Part shown: positions 1-10,362 of the stretch, in pieces
Position numbering within the stretch: position 1 is the first letter of the stretch
Layout of the letters: every line of letters starts with the position of its first letter
Notes under the pieces: model-generated
Databases searched by the model: none
Told to the model about the DNA's origin: nothing
Seen by the model: only the letters and a program-made list of their open reading frames with translations
Assembly: GCA_003278095.1 (NCBI GenBank)
Contig: QCHB01000003.1
Location: forward strand, 1-64,000
Length of the DNA: 64,000 nt
Source: SAR116 cluster bacterium AG-390-L20
GTDB lineage: Bacteria > Pseudomonadota > Alphaproteobacteria > Puniceispirillales > Marisalimonadaceae
Direction: 5' to 3'
Program-made: the position numbers and the translations under genes

Positions 1-464
1 AAGGTATTAAAGGAGAAGTGAAGCTAAAAAGTTACACCGAAGTCCCTGAAAATCTTTTTTATTATAAAGAGTTTTATTTAGACAATTCTAGTAAATCAAT
101 AAATTTAACATTTATTAGAAAAGTTAAACAAAACCTTATTTGTAAAATTGAAAATATTACCACACGAAATGATGCAGAAAAATTAAGAGGTTTAAAATTA
201 CTTATTAAGAGAGATCAATTATCAACGCTTGCAGATGATGAGTTCTATCAAGTAGATTTATTAGGTTTTCAAGTTTATAACTTAAATCGAGATAGTTTAG
301 GTGAAATTATAACGTTCAACGATTTTGGTGGTGGTCTGTTAATAGAGGTAAAAAAAAATGATAAAAAATTTTATTTGCCTATGAGCTCAGATTTTTTGGA
401 AGATATTAATTATGTGGAACGAGAGGTTGTATTAAACTTAGATCTTAATTTTATAAAAGATTAA
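1..464 (+). CDS. rimM: RimM, 16S rRNA processing factor (5' end cut by window)
   Basis: RimM assists maturation of the 30S subunit head and binds ribosomal protein S19. The ORF track starts it at a GTG at position 18, but that GTG is an internal valine. The frame is open to the window edge and reads GIKGEV just before KLKSYT, the conserved RimM glycine-rich motif. The true start therefore lies upstream and perhaps 10-20 residues are missing. The C-terminal PRC-barrel part (from about FYQVDLLGFQVY) is intact and ends in YLPMSSDFL. It is followed 15 bases later by trmD, the usual pairing; rpsP would be expected just upstream of the window. Confidence 0.93.
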   Translation, partial: GIKGEVKLKSYTEVPENLFYYKEFYLDNSSKSINLTFIRKVKQNLICKIENITTRNDAEKLRGLKLLIKRDQLSTLADDEFYQVDLLGFQVYNLNRDSLGEIITFNDFGGGLLIEVKKNDKKFYLPMSSDFLEDINYVEREVVLNLDLNFIKD

Positions 465-479
465 CAAGAGGAGTTTTTT

Positions 480-1166
480 GTGTGGAATGCAACTGTTCTA
501 ACATTGTTTCCAGAAATGTTTCCTGGAACCTTAGGTTGTTCTTTGGTAGGTAAGGCTCTAGAAAATGGTTTATGGAATCTTAATAAAATCAATATTAGGG
601 ACTTTGCAAATAATAAAAATGGTAAAGTTGATGACGTTCCATTTGGTGGTGGGCCAGGAATGGTTATAAATGCTGATGTTCTTGACAAAGCTTTGTCATC
701 AGCCTCCGCAGAAGAAGGACCAAGAATATATCTGTCACCAAGAGGAATAAAATTCGACCAGGCATTTGCAAAAGATTTGTCTAAAGAAAAAGGAGCCATA
801 TTTATTTGTGGTAGGTATGAAGGAGTAGATGAAAGATTTTTAATTTATAACAATGTCATTGAAGTAAGTGTAGGTGACTTCATTTTGTCTGGTGGCGAAA
901 TAGGCGCTCAATTGATGATTGATGCCACAGTTAGACTTCTTCCAAATGTGATTGGAAATTCCATAGGGTTAGTTGAGGAAAGTTTTGAAAATAATTTGTT
1001 AGAGTATCCATTATATACCTACCCTAGAGTTTGGAATGAGCTTGAAGTTCCAGAGGTTTTGCTCTCTGGGGATCACAAAAGAATAAAAAAGTGGAAAACT
1101 GAAATGTCAGAAAAATTAACTAAATCAAAGAGGCCAGACCTTTGGTCCAAATATATAAAATCTTAA
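480..1166 (+). CDS. trmD: tRNA (guanine37-N1)-methyltransferase TrmD
   Basis: TrmD methylates G37 next to the anticodon using S-adenosylmethionine, which prevents +1 frameshifting. The 228-residue length is normal. The N-terminal trefoil-knot SPOUT domain is recognisable from TLFPEMFPG, the PFGGGPGMV loop, CGRYEGVDER and the SVGDFILSGGE SAM-binding knot. The C-terminal part ends with YTYPRVW and LSGDHKRIKKW, both family hallmarks. The start is a GTG at 480, supported by an AAGAGGAG ribosome binding site about 7 bases upstream. It lies between rimM and rplS as in most Proteobacteria and is probably co-transcribed with them. Confidence 0.97.
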   Translation: MWNATVLTLFPEMFPGTLGCSLVGKALENGLWNLNKINIRDFANNKNGKVDDVPFGGGPGMVINADVLDKALSSASAEEGPRIYLSPRGIKFDQAFAKDLSKEKGAIFICGRYEGVDERFLIYNNVIEVSVGDFILSGGEIGAQLMIDATVRLLPNVIGNSIGLVEESFENNLLEYPLYTYPRVWNELEVPEVLLSGDHKRIKKWKTEMSEKLTKSKRPDLWSKYIKS

Positions 1167-1220
1167 CTAGAAAAAAAATTATTAATTTGCTATGAAGATG
1201 TTTCACGAAAGGGTAATAAA

Positions 1221-1652
1221 ATGAATGTTATTGATAAAATTGAAAAAGATCAGATGAACAAAATTGCTTCAGAAAGATCTATCCCAGAATTTGGTGCAGG
1301 TGATACTATAAAAGTTGACGTCAAAATTGTAGAAGGTGATAAGGAGAGAATACAAGCCTTTGAGGGATTATGCATTGCCCGAAGTGGTGGAGGATTGAAC
1401 GAAAGCTTTACAGTTAGGAAAATCTCATATGGCGAGGGTGTTGAAAGAATATTTCCAATTTTTTCACCAAAGATTGCAGCAATCACAGTCCTTAAAAGAG
1501 GAAAAGTTAGAAGAGCTAAACTATACTATCTAAGAGATAGAAGAGGTAAATCAGCACGTATTGTTGAGAAAATTCAAGTTAATAAAAAGGTTAATAGTCC
1601 AAAGGTTGAAAAGTCAGAAATCAAAGAAACTTCAGACGAAAAAACTTCATAA
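1221..1652 (+). CDS. rplS: 50S ribosomal protein L19
   Basis: L19 sits at the interface of the large and small ribosomal subunits. The conserved core ([12 protein letters not shown], then [34 protein letters not shown] and the basic [19 protein letters not shown]) covers residues about 20-115. A lysine- and glutamate-rich tail of about 25 residues follows (to 143 in total), longer than in E. coli L19 but common in Alphaproteobacteria. The ATG is preceded by AAAGGGT. The 54-base gap after trmD carries no clear promoter. It is the last gene of the rimM-trmD-rplS unit. Confidence 0.97.
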   Translation: MNVIDKIEKDQMNKIASERSIPEFGAGDTIKVDVKIVEGDKERIQAFEGLCIARSGGGLNESFTVRKISYGEGVERIFPIFSPKIAAITVLKRGKVRRAKLYYLRDRRGKSARIVEKIQVNKKVNSPKVEKSEIKETSDEKTS

Positions 1653-1723
1653 ATCGCTAACTAGTAACTTTTTTCACTTACTCAACGTCTTTAAATTGAT
1701 TTCCAACTTTATGGAGATAAAAA

Positions 1724-3127
1724 ATGAAACCTAAAACACTTTTTGACAAGATTTGGGATCACCATCTTATTGATACCCAAGAAGATGGTGCGTCATTAAT
1801 ATATATAGATAGGCATTTAGTTCACGAAGTAACTAGTCCTCAAGCATTCGAAGGATTAAGATTATCTGGAAGAACTGTTAACTCACCAAAAAGAACCCTT
1901 GCAGTCGCTGATCATAATGTCCCTACTACTGACAGAGCTGGTGGAATAGATGAAGAAGAATCACGAATTCAAGTTGAAGCATTAGATAAAAATGTTGAAG
2001 ATTTTGGTATTCCTTATTTTAATATGATGGACAAAAGACAGGGTATTGTTCACGTTATAGGACCTGAGCAAGGTTTTACTCAGCCAGGAATGACGATAGT
2101 TTGTGGAGATAGCCATACTGCTACGCATGGAGCCTTTGGTGCTCTTGCTTTTGGAATTGGAACATCAGAGGTTGAACACGTTTTAGCTACACAAACCTTA
2201 ATACAAAAGCCAGCCAAGAATATGCTTATTAATTTAGAAGGTGAGCTTCAAACTGGTGTTTCTCCTAAAGACTTAGTTCTTGCTATTATTGGTGAAATTG
2301 GAACAGCTGGTGGAACAGGTCACGTCATAGAATATTCGGGAGAGGCTATAAAAAAACTCTCTATGGAGGGTAGAATGACAGTATGCAATATGTCAATAGA
2401 GGCAGGTGCCAGAGCTGGTATGATAGCACCTGACCACGTTACTTTTGATTATTTACAAGATAAGCCGATGTCACCTAAAGGCAATGATTGGGACCTTGCA
2501 ATTGAATGGTGGAAGTCATTGCCTTCAGACGAGGGTGCTTTTTATGATAAAAGAATAACTATTGATGCTACTAAAATTAAACCTACTGTAACTTGGGGGA
2601 CAAGCCCTGAAGATGTTGTATCTATTGATGGTTTCATCCCAGATCCAAGTAAAATTCAAGACGACGATGCTCGACTAAAAGTTGAAAGATCGCTTGAGTA
2701 TATGGGTTTGAAAGGTGGCCAAAAGATTTCGGATGTTGAAATTAACACAGTATTTATTGGTTCTTGTACTAATTCGAGGATAGAGGACTTGAGATCAGCA
2801 GCTAGAATTATTGAAGGTAAAAAAGTGAAACAAGGCATAAGAGCTATGGTTGTTCCTGGCTCAGGATTAGTTAAAGCTCAAGCTGAAGAAGAAGGTCTTA
2901 ACTTAATGTTCACAGAAGCAGGTTTTGAATGGAGAGAGCCTGGTTGTTCAATGTGTTTGGCGATGAATGAAGATAAATTACAGCCTGGAGAAAGATGCGC
3001 TAGTACTTCAAATAGAAATTTTGAAGGTAGACAAGGAAAAGGCGGAAGAACTCATTTGGTAAGTCCACAGATAGCCGCTGCTTCTGCAATAACTGGAAAA
3101 TTAACAGACTGTGATTCATTAAGCTAA
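1724..3127 (+). CDS. leuC: 3-isopropylmalate dehydratase large subunit LeuC
   Basis: LeuC and LeuD form isopropylmalate isomerase, the second step of leucine biosynthesis (2-isopropylmalate to 3-isopropylmalate), a cytoplasmic aconitase-type enzyme. At 467 residues it is full length. The three 4Fe-4S cysteines are present: one in [13 protein letters not shown] (about residue 347) and two in [11 protein letters not shown] (about 407 and 410). [13 protein letters not shown] and [12 protein letters not shown] are substrate-site signatures. A GGAG ribosome binding site lies 6 bases before the ATG. leuD follows after 19 bases and leuB after that. The position directly behind rplS is characteristic of Alphaproteobacteria. 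Confidence 0.97.
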   Translation: MKPKTLFDKIWDHHLIDTQEDGASLIYIDRHLVHEVTSPQAFEGLRLSGRTVNSPKRTLAVADHNVPTTDRAGGIDEEESRIQVEALDKNVEDFGIPYFNMMDKRQGIVHVIGPEQGFTQPGMTIVCGDSHTATHGAFGALAFGIGTSEVEHVLATQTLIQKPAKNMLINLEGELQTGVSPKDLVLAIIGEIGTAGGTGHVIEYSGEAIKKLSMEGRMTVCNMSIEAGARAGMIAPDHVTFDYLQDKPMSPKGNDWDLAIEWWKSLPSDEGAFYDKRITIDATKIKPTVTWGTSPEDVVSIDGFIPDPSKIQDDDARLKVERSLEYMGLKGGQKISDVEINTVFIGSCTNSRIEDLRSAARIIEGKKVKQGIRAMVVPGSGLVKAQAEEEGLNLMFTEAGFEWREPGCSMCLAMNEDKLQPGERCASTSNRNFEGRQGKGGRTHLVSPQIAAASAITGKLTDCDSLS

Positions 3128-3146
3128 TTATTTAAGAGGATATATC

Positions 3147-3752
3147 ATGGAAAAATTTACTAATCTTAAAGGTATAGCTGCTCCTTTTAACTTTATAAAT
3201 GTTGATACTGACAAAATAATACCTAAACAATTCTTAAAAACTATTAAGAGAACAGGTTTGGGTCAACATCTATTTGATGAGATGAGATTTAATGACGATG
3301 GCACTGAAAAGAAAGATTTTATATTGAACGAAGAACCTTATAGATCTAGCAATATTATTGTTGCGGGTGATAACTTTGGATGCGGCTCTAGTAGAGAGCA
3401 CGCGCCTTGGGCGTTATCTGATTTTGGCATAAAATGTATTATATCAACTTCATTTGCAGATATTTTTTATAATAATTCTTTCAAAAACGGCCTTCTACCT
3501 ATTAAAGTAACCCCTGAACAAAGAGAAGCTTTAATGGCTGATGCTAAAGACAAAGAAAACCCTGAACTAGAAATAGATTTGCCATCACAGGAAATCAGGA
3601 GGCCAAATGGATCTGTAATAAAATTTGACATAGATCCATTTAGAAAAAAATGTCTTCTCGAAGGTTTAGACGATATTGGTTTAACCATGCAAAAGTCGAG
3701 TGAAATTGAAAACTTTGAAACAAAAATGTCTTCTGAAAGACCATGGTTATAA
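3147..3752 (+). CDS. leuD: 3-isopropylmalate dehydratase small subunit LeuD
   Basis: This is the swivel-domain partner of LeuC. The 201-residue length is normal. Family motifs are [13 protein letters not shown] near the N terminus and [17 protein letters not shown] at about residues 72-90, the latter contributing substrate-binding residues. An AAGAGGA ribosome binding site precedes the ATG, and the short spacing from leuC suggests one transcript and coupled synthesis of the two subunits. A 25-base gap separates it from leuB. Confidence 0.97.
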   Translation: MEKFTNLKGIAAPFNFINVDTDKIIPKQFLKTIKRTGLGQHLFDEMRFNDDGTEKKDFILNEEPYRSSNIIVAGDNFGCGSSREHAPWALSDFGIKCIISTSFADIFYNNSFKNGLLPIKVTPEQREALMADAKDKENPELEIDLPSQEIRRPNGSVIKFDIDPFRKKCLLEGLDDIGLTMQKSSEIENFETKMSSERPWL

Positions 3753-3777
3753 TAATAAATAAAAGCTAGGAAATGTA

Positions 3778-4893
3778 ATGTCGTCAAATAGAACATTAAT
3801 GGTGTTGCCTGGGGACGGAGTTGGTCCAGAGGTGGTAAATGAAACATTAAGAGTAGTCGATTGGTTAGCAAAAAACAAAAACATTAGTTTTAATATCAAA
3901 GAAGGTTTAGTTGGTGGAGCTTCTTTTGATAAATTTGGAACGCCACTTTCGGATGAAACTTTGGCAGATACTATGGATGCAGACGCTGTTTTATTTGGAG
4001 CTGTTGGAGGACCAAAATATGATGGTGTAGAATTTGAAAAAAGACCAGAGAACGGTCTCTTAAGATTAAGAAAAGAAATGGACTTGTTTGCCAATCTTAG
4101 ACCTGCAATGGTTTTTCCAGCTTTAGTCGATGCCTCTTCACTTAAGCCAGAAATAATTTCTGGTTTAGATATATTAATTTTGAGAGAATTGACAGGTGGT
4201 ATTTATTTTGCTGAGCCACGTGGAATTGATGAAATTAATGCAGAGCTAAAAAAAGGATATGATACTAACTTATATACCACCCCTGAAATTGAAAGAATTG
4301 GAAGGGTAGCTTTTGATATGGCAAGGGCAAGAAATGGAAAAGTTACCTCCGTTGAAAAGGCTAATGTTATGATGTCAGGTGTTTTGTGGCGAGAAGTAAT
4401 GATAAACCTTCACAAAAAAGAAGGTGCCGGTATTGATATAAATCATATGTATGCAGATAATTGTGCAATGCAATTAGTAAGAGACCCTAATCAATTTGAC
4501 GTAATAGTAACTGATAACTTATTTGGAGATATTTTGTCTGATTGCGCAGCTATGTTAACTGGTTCACTTGGCATGCTCCCATCTGCAAGTTTAGGTTCAG
4601 TTGATAAAAACACTGGAAAGAGATATGCCATGTATGAACCAGTTCATGGTTCAGCTCCTGACATAGCAGGTAAAGGATTGGCTAACCCTTTAGCTGAATT
4701 ACTAAGTTTATCAATGTTATTGAGATATTCCTTTGATATGAAAGAAGAAGCTGACTTAATCGACAAAGCTGTCTCAAAAGCGTTAGACGCAGGGCCAAGG
4801 ACGCCAGATATAATGGCCAAAGGAAGAGAAAAAGTTGGAACTACAGGAATGATGGACTTAGTTATACATAAATTAGAGGAATTAACTAATTAA
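3778..4893 (+). CDS. leuB: 3-isopropylmalate dehydrogenase LeuB
   Basis: LeuB is the NAD-dependent oxidative decarboxylase that makes 2-oxoisocaproate, the leucine precursor. At 371 residues it is full length. It shows LPGDGVGPEV at the N terminus, GAVGGPKYDG, the arginine-rich substrate site LLRLRKEMDLFANLRPA, RELTGGIYF, the metal-binding aspartates in VTDNLFGDILSDCAAML, and EPVHGSAPDIAGKG near the cofactor site. Its TAA stop is immediately followed by the ATG of asd with no spacer, so the two are very likely translated from one message. Confidence 0.97.
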   Translation: MSSNRTLMVLPGDGVGPEVVNETLRVVDWLAKNKNISFNIKEGLVGGASFDKFGTPLSDETLADTMDADAVLFGAVGGPKYDGVEFEKRPENGLLRLRKEMDLFANLRPAMVFPALVDASSLKPEIISGLDILILRELTGGIYFAEPRGIDEINAELKKGYDTNLYTTPEIERIGRVAFDMARARNGKVTSVEKANVMMSGVLWREVMINLHKKEGAGIDINHMYADNCAMQLVRDPNQFDVIVTDNLFGDILSDCAAMLTGSLGMLPSASLGSVDKNTGKRYAMYEPVHGSAPDIAGKGLANPLAELLSLSMLLRYSFDMKEEADLIDKAVSKALDAGPRTPDIMAKGREKVGTTGMMDLVIHKLEELTN

Positions 4894-5922
4894 ATGGCTT
4901 ATAATGTTGCTGTAGTTGGTGCAACTGGCGCCGTTGGAAGAGAAATGCTTCAAACTTTGTTTGAAAGAAAGTTTCCGGTAAAAAATATTTATGCGTTAGC
5001 CTCTAAATCATCCATTGGAAAAGAAGTCTCTTATGGAGATGACAAAGTTTTAAAAGTTAAGTCTGTTGATGATTTTAATTTTGAAAATGTGGATATAGCT
5101 CTTTTTTCAGCAGGTTCCAATATTGCTAAAAAATTCGCTCCAGTTGCAGGAAACAAAGGTTGCATAGTTATTGATAATTCTTCTTGCTTCAGAATGGATG
5201 ATGAGGTTCCCTTAATAGTTCCTGAGGTTAATCCCGAGGCTATTAATAATTATAATAAAAAAAATATCATAGCTAATCCTAACTGTTCTACCATTCAGCT
5301 AGTTGTAGCGTTAAAGCCAATTCATAAAAAATTTGAAATATCAAGAGTAGTTGTTTCGACCTATCAGGCTGTTTCTGGTGCTGGAAAACCAGCTATGGAT
5401 GAATTATTTAATCAGACAAAAGGTGTATTTGTGCATGATCAGGCAACACCTGAACAATTCACAAAAAAAATAGCTTTCAACGTCATACCACATATTGATA
5501 TTTTTATGGATGATGGATTTACAAAAGAAGAATGGAAAATGAATGTTGAAACTAAAAAAATACTAGACCCCAGTATAAATTTAGTTGCGCATTGTGTTAG
5601 AGTTCCTGTCTTTATAGGTCATAGCGAAGCTGTTTTCGTCGAATGTAAAAAAGATATTGATGAAAGACAAGTTAGAAACTTATTACGGGATGCTAATGGA
5701 ATTACAGTTGTTGACCATAGGGCTGATGAGGGTTATGTGACACCTGTAGAGGTTGCTGGTGAGGACGATGTTTATATAAGTCGTATAAGAAAAGATCCAT
5801 CAGTTAAAAATGGAATAGCTTTTTGGTGCGTAGGAGATAATTTAAGAAAAGGTGCAGCGTTAAACACAGTTCAGATTGCTGAGTTATTGGCCAGTAAAAA
5901 ACTTAAGGGAGCTTCACTCTAA
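4894..5922 (+). CDS. asd: Aspartate-semialdehyde dehydrogenase
   Basis: Asd reduces aspartyl phosphate to aspartate semialdehyde with NADPH, the branch point to lysine/diaminopimelate, threonine and methionine. The 342 residues include the N-terminal Rossmann motif VGATGAVGREML, the catalytic cysteine in ANPNCSTIQ (about residue 131), YQAVSGAGKPAM, and the catalytic histidine in VFIGHSEAVFVE (about residue 243). The C terminus RKGAALNTVQIAELL is typical. The gene abuts leuB with zero spacing. In this lineage it also supplies diaminopimelate for the cell wall handled by the recycling genes further along. Confidence 0.96.
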   Translation: MAYNVAVVGATGAVGREMLQTLFERKFPVKNIYALASKSSIGKEVSYGDDKVLKVKSVDDFNFENVDIALFSAGSNIAKKFAPVAGNKGCIVIDNSSCFRMDDEVPLIVPEVNPEAINNYNKKNIIANPNCSTIQLVVALKPIHKKFEISRVVVSTYQAVSGAGKPAMDELFNQTKGVFVHDQATPEQFTKKIAFNVIPHIDIFMDDGFTKEEWKMNVETKKILDPSINLVAHCVRVPVFIGHSEAVFVECKKDIDERQVRNLLRDANGITVVDHRADEGYVTPVEVAGEDDVYISRIRKDPSVKNGIAFWCVGDNLRKGAALNTVQIAELLASKKLKGASL

Positions 5923-5954
5923 TGCTTTGTTTGATTAATTTTTTGTCGGAATAA

Positions 5955-6869
5955 ATGGAATACGTATGGATTGTAGCAGCAATTTTTGCTGCAGGTTGTC
6001 AAACCGCCCGATCAGCTTTTCAGAAAAATATGATATCTAAACTTGGTGATTACGGTGCTGCTTACATAAGATTTTGTTATGCGCTTCCTTTTACTTCTCT
6101 TGTATGGTTTGTCTGGATTAATATTCCTGGTAATTCAATCCCTATTTTATCAAACTATTCTATCATGCTTTGTTTTTTAGGATCTATTTTTCAGGTTCTT
6201 TTTACTTACGTTCTCATGAAAGTTTTCTCTCATAAAAGTTTTGCTGCAGGAATTGCTTTCTCTAAAACAGAAGTAATATTGATAGCATTTTTGGAGATGT
6301 TGATATTAAGTGAAATTTTTTCTTTGCCGATAACTCTTGGAATACTATTAGGTGTAATATCTGTTTTGTTATTGTCATATGCAAAAAAAGCAGAAAGTTT
6401 CCTGGATACAATAAAACTTTTATTTATGTCTGTAACGTCAATTGGAACGTTGATTGGTCTTTTGTCAGGCCTACTTTTAGCTGCATCAGTTGTAACTTTT
6501 AGAATGTCTATAATTTCGGTAGATGGTCCACTTTTAGATAGATCAATATTCATTTCTTTTATCGCGATAATCTTTCAAACAATTATTGTTGGTATATATA
6601 TGTTTGTACTTAAAAGAGACCAACTAAAAGCTGTTTTTAAATTTTGGAAACCTAGTTTGCCCGCTGGGCTGTGTGGAACTGGTGCAACTTTTGGATGGTT
6701 TGTAGCTTTTGGGTTGGCTACAGCTGCAGAAGTCAGGGCGGTAGGACAAATTGAGTTAATTTTTTCAATTTTAATATCAATGATTTTTTTCAAAGAAAAA
6801 ATTAAACAAACTGAATTTATTGGTATTATGCTACTTGGAACGTCAATTTTAATAATTATTAACCAATAA
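5955..6869 (+). CDS. EamA-family (DMT superfamily) inner-membrane transporter
   Basis: The 304-residue protein is almost wholly hydrophobic, with about ten predicted membrane helices arranged as two five-helix repeats, the EamA pattern. It starts MEYVWIVAAIFAAGCQ, and the second half holds GLCGTGATFGWFVAFG and ends ISMIFFKEKIKQTEFIGIMLLG, typical of the family. The substrate is not predictable; EamA proteins often export amino acids or metabolites. It sits on the same strand between asd and sdhC, 32 bases after asd, and may be read through from the leucine operon. No strong ribosome binding site is visible. Confidence 0.85.
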   Translation: MEYVWIVAAIFAAGCQTARSAFQKNMISKLGDYGAAYIRFCYALPFTSLVWFVWINIPGNSIPILSNYSIMLCFLGSIFQVLFTYVLMKVFSHKSFAAGIAFSKTEVILIAFLEMLILSEIFSLPITLGILLGVISVLLLSYAKKAESFLDTIKLLFMSVTSIGTLIGLLSGLLLAASVVTFRMSIISVDGPLLDRSIFISFIAIIFQTIIVGIYMFVLKRDQLKAVFKFWKPSLPAGLCGTGATFGWFVAFGLATAAEVRAVGQIELIFSILISMIFFKEKIKQTEFIGIMLLGTSILIIINQ

Positions 6870-6949
6870 GTTAGAATTTTCCTTATTTGTAATTGAAATT
6901 TTTATGTTATTAGTTCATTTATTAAATATTAAAAATCATGGGTAAAATA

Positions 6950-7336
6950 ATGAGTAGACAAAGACCACTATCACCTCATCTCCAAATTTATAAGCCACAA
7001 CTTACCTCAATTCTGTCAATTATGCATAGAGGTACAGGTATTGTTTTATCAATGGGGAGTATAATTTTAGTAGTATGGATAATATCACTTACACTTGGCA
7101 AAGAAACATATCTTTTATACTCTAAAGTTGTAAATCATTGGTTTAGTCACGTAGTTCTTCTTGGCTTCACTTTTGGTCTTTTTTATCATTTATCAAATGG
7201 CATAAGACATTTATTTTGGGATGCCGGCTATGGCTATGATTTGAAGCATGCTTATATTTCGGGCGGGGCAGTAGTTTTTTGCTCTTTGCTTTTAACTATT
7301 TTAACTTGGTCAATAATTTACCTTAGTGTGATTTAA
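6950..7336 (+). CDS. sdhC: Succinate dehydrogenase cytochrome b556 subunit SdhC
   Basis: SdhC is one of two membrane anchors that hold haem b and the quinone site of complex II. The sequence begins MSRQRPLSPHLQIYKPQ, the classic SdhC start, followed by SIMHRGTGIVLS. Three membrane helices follow, and the haem-ligand region HLSNGIRHLFWDAGYG lies at about residues 80-95. The ORF track starts at 6938. I prefer the ATG at 6950 because the sequence GGGT just upstream then serves as the ribosome binding site and the protein matches the family start. First gene of sdhCDAB. Confidence 0.95.
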   Translation: MSRQRPLSPHLQIYKPQLTSILSIMHRGTGIVLSMGSIILVVWIISLTLGKETYLLYSKVVNHWFSHVVLLGFTFGLFYHLSNGIRHLFWDAGYGYDLKHAYISGGAVVFCSLLLTILTWSIIYLSVI

Positions 7337-7340
7337 GTGG

Positions 7341-7724
7341 ATGAATAGTAATATTGATGAAAAGTTTATTAAGGTCGAAGATATGAAAACTCTAAAAACA
7401 CATGGAGTTGGTCACTGGAAATTGCAGAGAATTTCTGCTATTGCTATGATACCTTTAGTGATATGGTTCACAACTTCACTTATGTTAACATTAATGGATG
7501 GTTACGAGCAGTCAATTGAATGGTTGCAGAGTCCTTTTAATGCCACAGGATTAATACTTCTTTTTGGTACTCTTTACTTTCATGCGGCTTCAGGATTACA
7601 AGTGGTGATAGAGGATTATGTTCATCATGAGGGGTTGAAAATTGTATCTTTAATACTTATAAAATTAATAGCGACAGTTTTAGGTGTCCTATCAATTCTA
7701 TGTGTATTAAAAATTTTTTTATAA
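7341..7724 (+). CDS. sdhD: Succinate dehydrogenase membrane anchor subunit SdhD
   Basis: This is the second complex II membrane anchor, 127 residues with three hydrophobic helices. The family motifs [11 protein letters not shown] (after the cytoplasmic N terminus) and [18 protein letters not shown] (haem- and quinone-side histidines) are clear. It begins 4 bases after the sdhC stop and is followed 16 bases later by sdhA, so it belongs to one operon. The N-terminal extension [17 protein letters not shown] is typical of alphaproteobacterial SdhD. Confidence 0.94.
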   Translation: MNSNIDEKFIKVEDMKTLKTHGVGHWKLQRISAIAMIPLVIWFTTSLMLTLMDGYEQSIEWLQSPFNATGLILLFGTLYFHAASGLQVVIEDYVHHEGLKIVSLILIKLIATVLGVLSILCVLKIFL

Positions 7725-7740
7725 TTATGAAAGTTTACTA

Positions 7741-9531
7741 ATGTCTGAATACGAAATTATAGATCATGAACACGATGTTGTTGTAGTAGGTGCTGGTGGT
7801 GCAGGTTTAAGGGCAACTTTAGGTATGGTATCTGGTGGCTTAAAGACAGCCTGTATTACCAAAGTTTTCCCAACTAGAAGTCACACCGTTGCAGCACAAG
7901 GTGGAATTGGTGCTGCACTGAATAACATGGGTGAAAATGATAGTTGGCAATTTCATATGTATGACACTGTAAAAGGATCTGATTGGCTAGGTGATCAAGA
8001 TGCGATTGAATATATGTGTAAAGAAGCTATACCTTCTGTCACAGAATTAGAAAACTTCGGAGTCCCGTTTTCTCGTACAGAAGAAGGTGAAGTTTACCAG
8101 CGACCTTTTGGTGGACACACCCTAGATTATGGAAAAAAAATGGCTAGAAGAGCATGTGCGGCAGCTGACAGAACTGGTCACGCAATTTTGCATACTCTTT
8201 ATCAACAATGTTTAAAACATAAAGCTGAATTTTTTGTCGAGTATATAGCTCTTGATTTGTTAATGGATGATAATGGTAAATGTGTTGGTGTTTTAGCTTT
8301 GTGTATGGATGATGGGAAAATTCATAGGTTTCGCGGTCATCAAACTGTATTAGCTACTGGTGGTTATGGACGTGTTTACTTTTCTTGTACCTCAGCACAT
8401 ACATGTACGGGAGACGGTAACGCTATGGTTTTGAGAGCCGGTTTACCACTCCAAGATATGGAATTTGTGCAATTTCATCCAACAGGTGTTTATGGTGCTG
8501 GAGTTCTAATTACGGAAGGCTCACGAGGAGAAGGTGGTTATCTAACAAATTCTGAAGGCGAAAGGTTTATGGAAAGATATGCCCCTACAGCTAAAGATTT
8601 AGCAAGTAGAGATGTTGTATCTAGGTCAATGACAATTGAAATTAATGAAGGTAGAGGTGTAGGACCTAATAAAGATCATATTTTTATGCATCTTGAACAT
8701 ATTGATCCTGCAACTTTACATATGCGATTGCCAGGAATAAGTGAAACTGCAAAAATATTTTGTGGTGTCGATGTAACTAAGGAGCCTATTCCTGTCTTAC
8801 CAACTGTGCATTACAATATGGGTGGTATACCAACTAATTATAATGGTGAAGTTGTTACCAGAAAGGGCAATGATCAAAATGCAGTAGTATCAGGATTAAT
8901 GGCTATTGGTGAGGCTGCATGTGTCTCTGTTCATGGAGCAAATAGGTTGGGCACAAACTCATTGCTGGATATAGTTGTGTTTGGAAGAGCTGCAGCCCAA
9001 AGAGCATTAAAAATAGTTGAAAAAGGTGCTTCACACGCTCCCTTATCCAAGCATGTGACAGATAAGATTTTGGCAAGATTAGATAAAATGAGATATGCTA
9101 AAGGTGACGTCTCTGTCGGTGAGATAAGAAATTCAATGCAAAATGCAATGCAAAAACATGCAGCTGTGTTTAGGTCTAACTCATCAATGAATGAAGGTGT
9201 AAAAAAAGTTGATAAAATTGCAAATAGTTTGGATGGGGTTGGTATTAAAGATAGGTCATTGATATTTAATACTGACTTAGTTGAGGCATTAGAACTTGAA
9301 AATTTAATGCAACAAGCAATAGTTACAATTAAATCCGCTGATCAAAGAAAAGAATCTCGAGGTGCTCATTCTCATGAGGATTATCCAGATAGGGATGATA
9401 AAGATTGGATGAAGCATACAATCATGTGGTTAAATGAGAAAAATAAGACTAAAATTGATTATAGAGATGTTCATTTAAATACCCTAACTAACGAGGTTGC
9501 TTCAATTCCTCCAGCAGCAAGAGTATACTAA
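7741..9531 (+). CDS. sdhA: Succinate dehydrogenase flavoprotein subunit SdhA
   Basis: SdhA oxidises succinate to fumarate through covalently bound FAD. The 596-residue length is normal. Visible are the dinucleotide fold [12 protein letters not shown], the flavinylated histidine in [14 protein letters not shown], the active-site region [21 protein letters not shown], the RDVVSRSM arginine site, [11 protein letters not shown] and the C-terminal capping residues [12 protein letters not shown]. It ends with the usual PPAARVY. It is in operon with sdhB, 17 bases downstream. Confidence 0.98.
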   Translation: MSEYEIIDHEHDVVVVGAGGAGLRATLGMVSGGLKTACITKVFPTRSHTVAAQGGIGAALNNMGENDSWQFHMYDTVKGSDWLGDQDAIEYMCKEAIPSVTELENFGVPFSRTEEGEVYQRPFGGHTLDYGKKMARRACAAADRTGHAILHTLYQQCLKHKAEFFVEYIALDLLMDDNGKCVGVLALCMDDGKIHRFRGHQTVLATGGYGRVYFSCTSAHTCTGDGNAMVLRAGLPLQDMEFVQFHPTGVYGAGVLITEGSRGEGGYLTNSEGERFMERYAPTAKDLASRDVVSRSMTIEINEGRGVGPNKDHIFMHLEHIDPATLHMRLPGISETAKIFCGVDVTKEPIPVLPTVHYNMGGIPTNYNGEVVTRKGNDQNAVVSGLMAIGEAACVSVHGANRLGTNSLLDIVVFGRAAAQRALKIVEKGASHAPLSKHVTDKILARLDKMRYAKGDVSVGEIRNSMQNAMQKHAAVFRSNSSMNEGVKKVDKIANSLDGVGIKDRSLIFNTDLVEALELENLMQQAIVTIKSADQRKESRGAHSHEDYPDRDDKDWMKHTIMWLNEKNKTKIDYRDVHLNTLTNEVASIPPAARVY

Positions 9532-9548
9532 TTTAAAAGGAGTTATTT

Positions 9549-10328
9549 GTGGCTGAATTTGCCCTTCCAAAACATTCAAAAATTGTTAAAGGTATTGATT
9601 ATCCTTTACAGAGTGAATCTGAAAACCCAAAAAAAGTTAACGTTTATAGATGGTCTCCAGACGATGACGAAAATCCTAGGATTGATAGTTATACTATTGA
9701 CTTAGATGACTGTGGACCTATGGTTTTGGATGCATTGATAAAAATCAAACAAGAAGTTGACTCAAGCCTTACTTTTAGACGTTCATGTAGAGAAGGTATA
9801 TGTGGTTCGTGTTCAATGAATATTGACGGCACTAATACATTAGCATGTTTAAAGTCAATTGAAGATATTAAGGGTGATATTAATATTTATCCTTTGCCAC
9901 ATATGGATGTTGTAAAAGATCTTGTGCCCGATTTAACAAAAGCTTATGCTCAGTTAACATCTGTTAAACCCTGGCTGCAATCTGATAGCAGGCCAGAAGA
10001 AGGGAAGTCTCGTAAACAATCTCCAGAACAAAGAGAAAAAATTGATGGTTTGTGGGAATGTGTTTTATGTTTTTCTTGCACTACCTCTTGCCCTTCATAT
10101 TGGTGGAATGGTGATAAATATTTAGGCCCAGCTGTATTACTGCAAGCATATAGATGGATAGCAGATAGTAGAGACGAAAACACAGAAGAAAGATTAAATG
10201 ACTTAGAGGACACCTTTAAACTATATAGGTGTCATACAATTATGAATTGTACAAAAACCTGCCCAAAAGGGCTAAATCCGGCAAAGGCTATCGGAGAAAT
10301 TAAAAAGCTTCAGCTTGAAAGAAAATAA
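9549..10328 (+). CDS. sdhB: Succinate dehydrogenase iron-sulfur subunit SdhB
   Basis: SdhB carries electrons from FAD to quinone through three iron-sulfur clusters. The 2Fe-2S ligands are in [12 protein letters not shown] plus the cysteine of LACLKS. The 4Fe-4S and 3Fe-4S ligands are in [15 protein letters not shown] and [17 protein letters not shown]. The 259-residue length is standard. The start is a GTG at 9549 behind an AAAAGGAG ribosome binding site about 7 bases upstream. It ends the sdhCDAB set; zapE starts 34 bases later. Confidence 0.98.
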   Translation: MAEFALPKHSKIVKGIDYPLQSESENPKKVNVYRWSPDDDENPRIDSYTIDLDDCGPMVLDALIKIKQEVDSSLTFRRSCREGICGSCSMNIDGTNTLACLKSIEDIKGDINIYPLPHMDVVKDLVPDLTKAYAQLTSVKPWLQSDSRPEEGKSRKQSPEQREKIDGLWECVLCFSCTTSCPSYWWNGDKYLGPAVLLQAYRWIADSRDENTEERLNDLEDTFKLYRCHTIMNCTKTCPKGLNPAKAIGEIKKLQLERK

Positions 10329-10362
10329 TTTCAAATAGTTTACTTATATATGGCTAAATGGT

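Noticed and set aside
461-799. Minus-strand 112-residue ORF over trmD.
   Set aside because: It lies entirely within the well-recognised trmD and rimM genes and has no family features; it is a shadow frame. Many other opposite-strand ORFs in the track (for example 11770-12186, 13307-13627, 17284-17649, 47240-47632) were dropped for the same reason.
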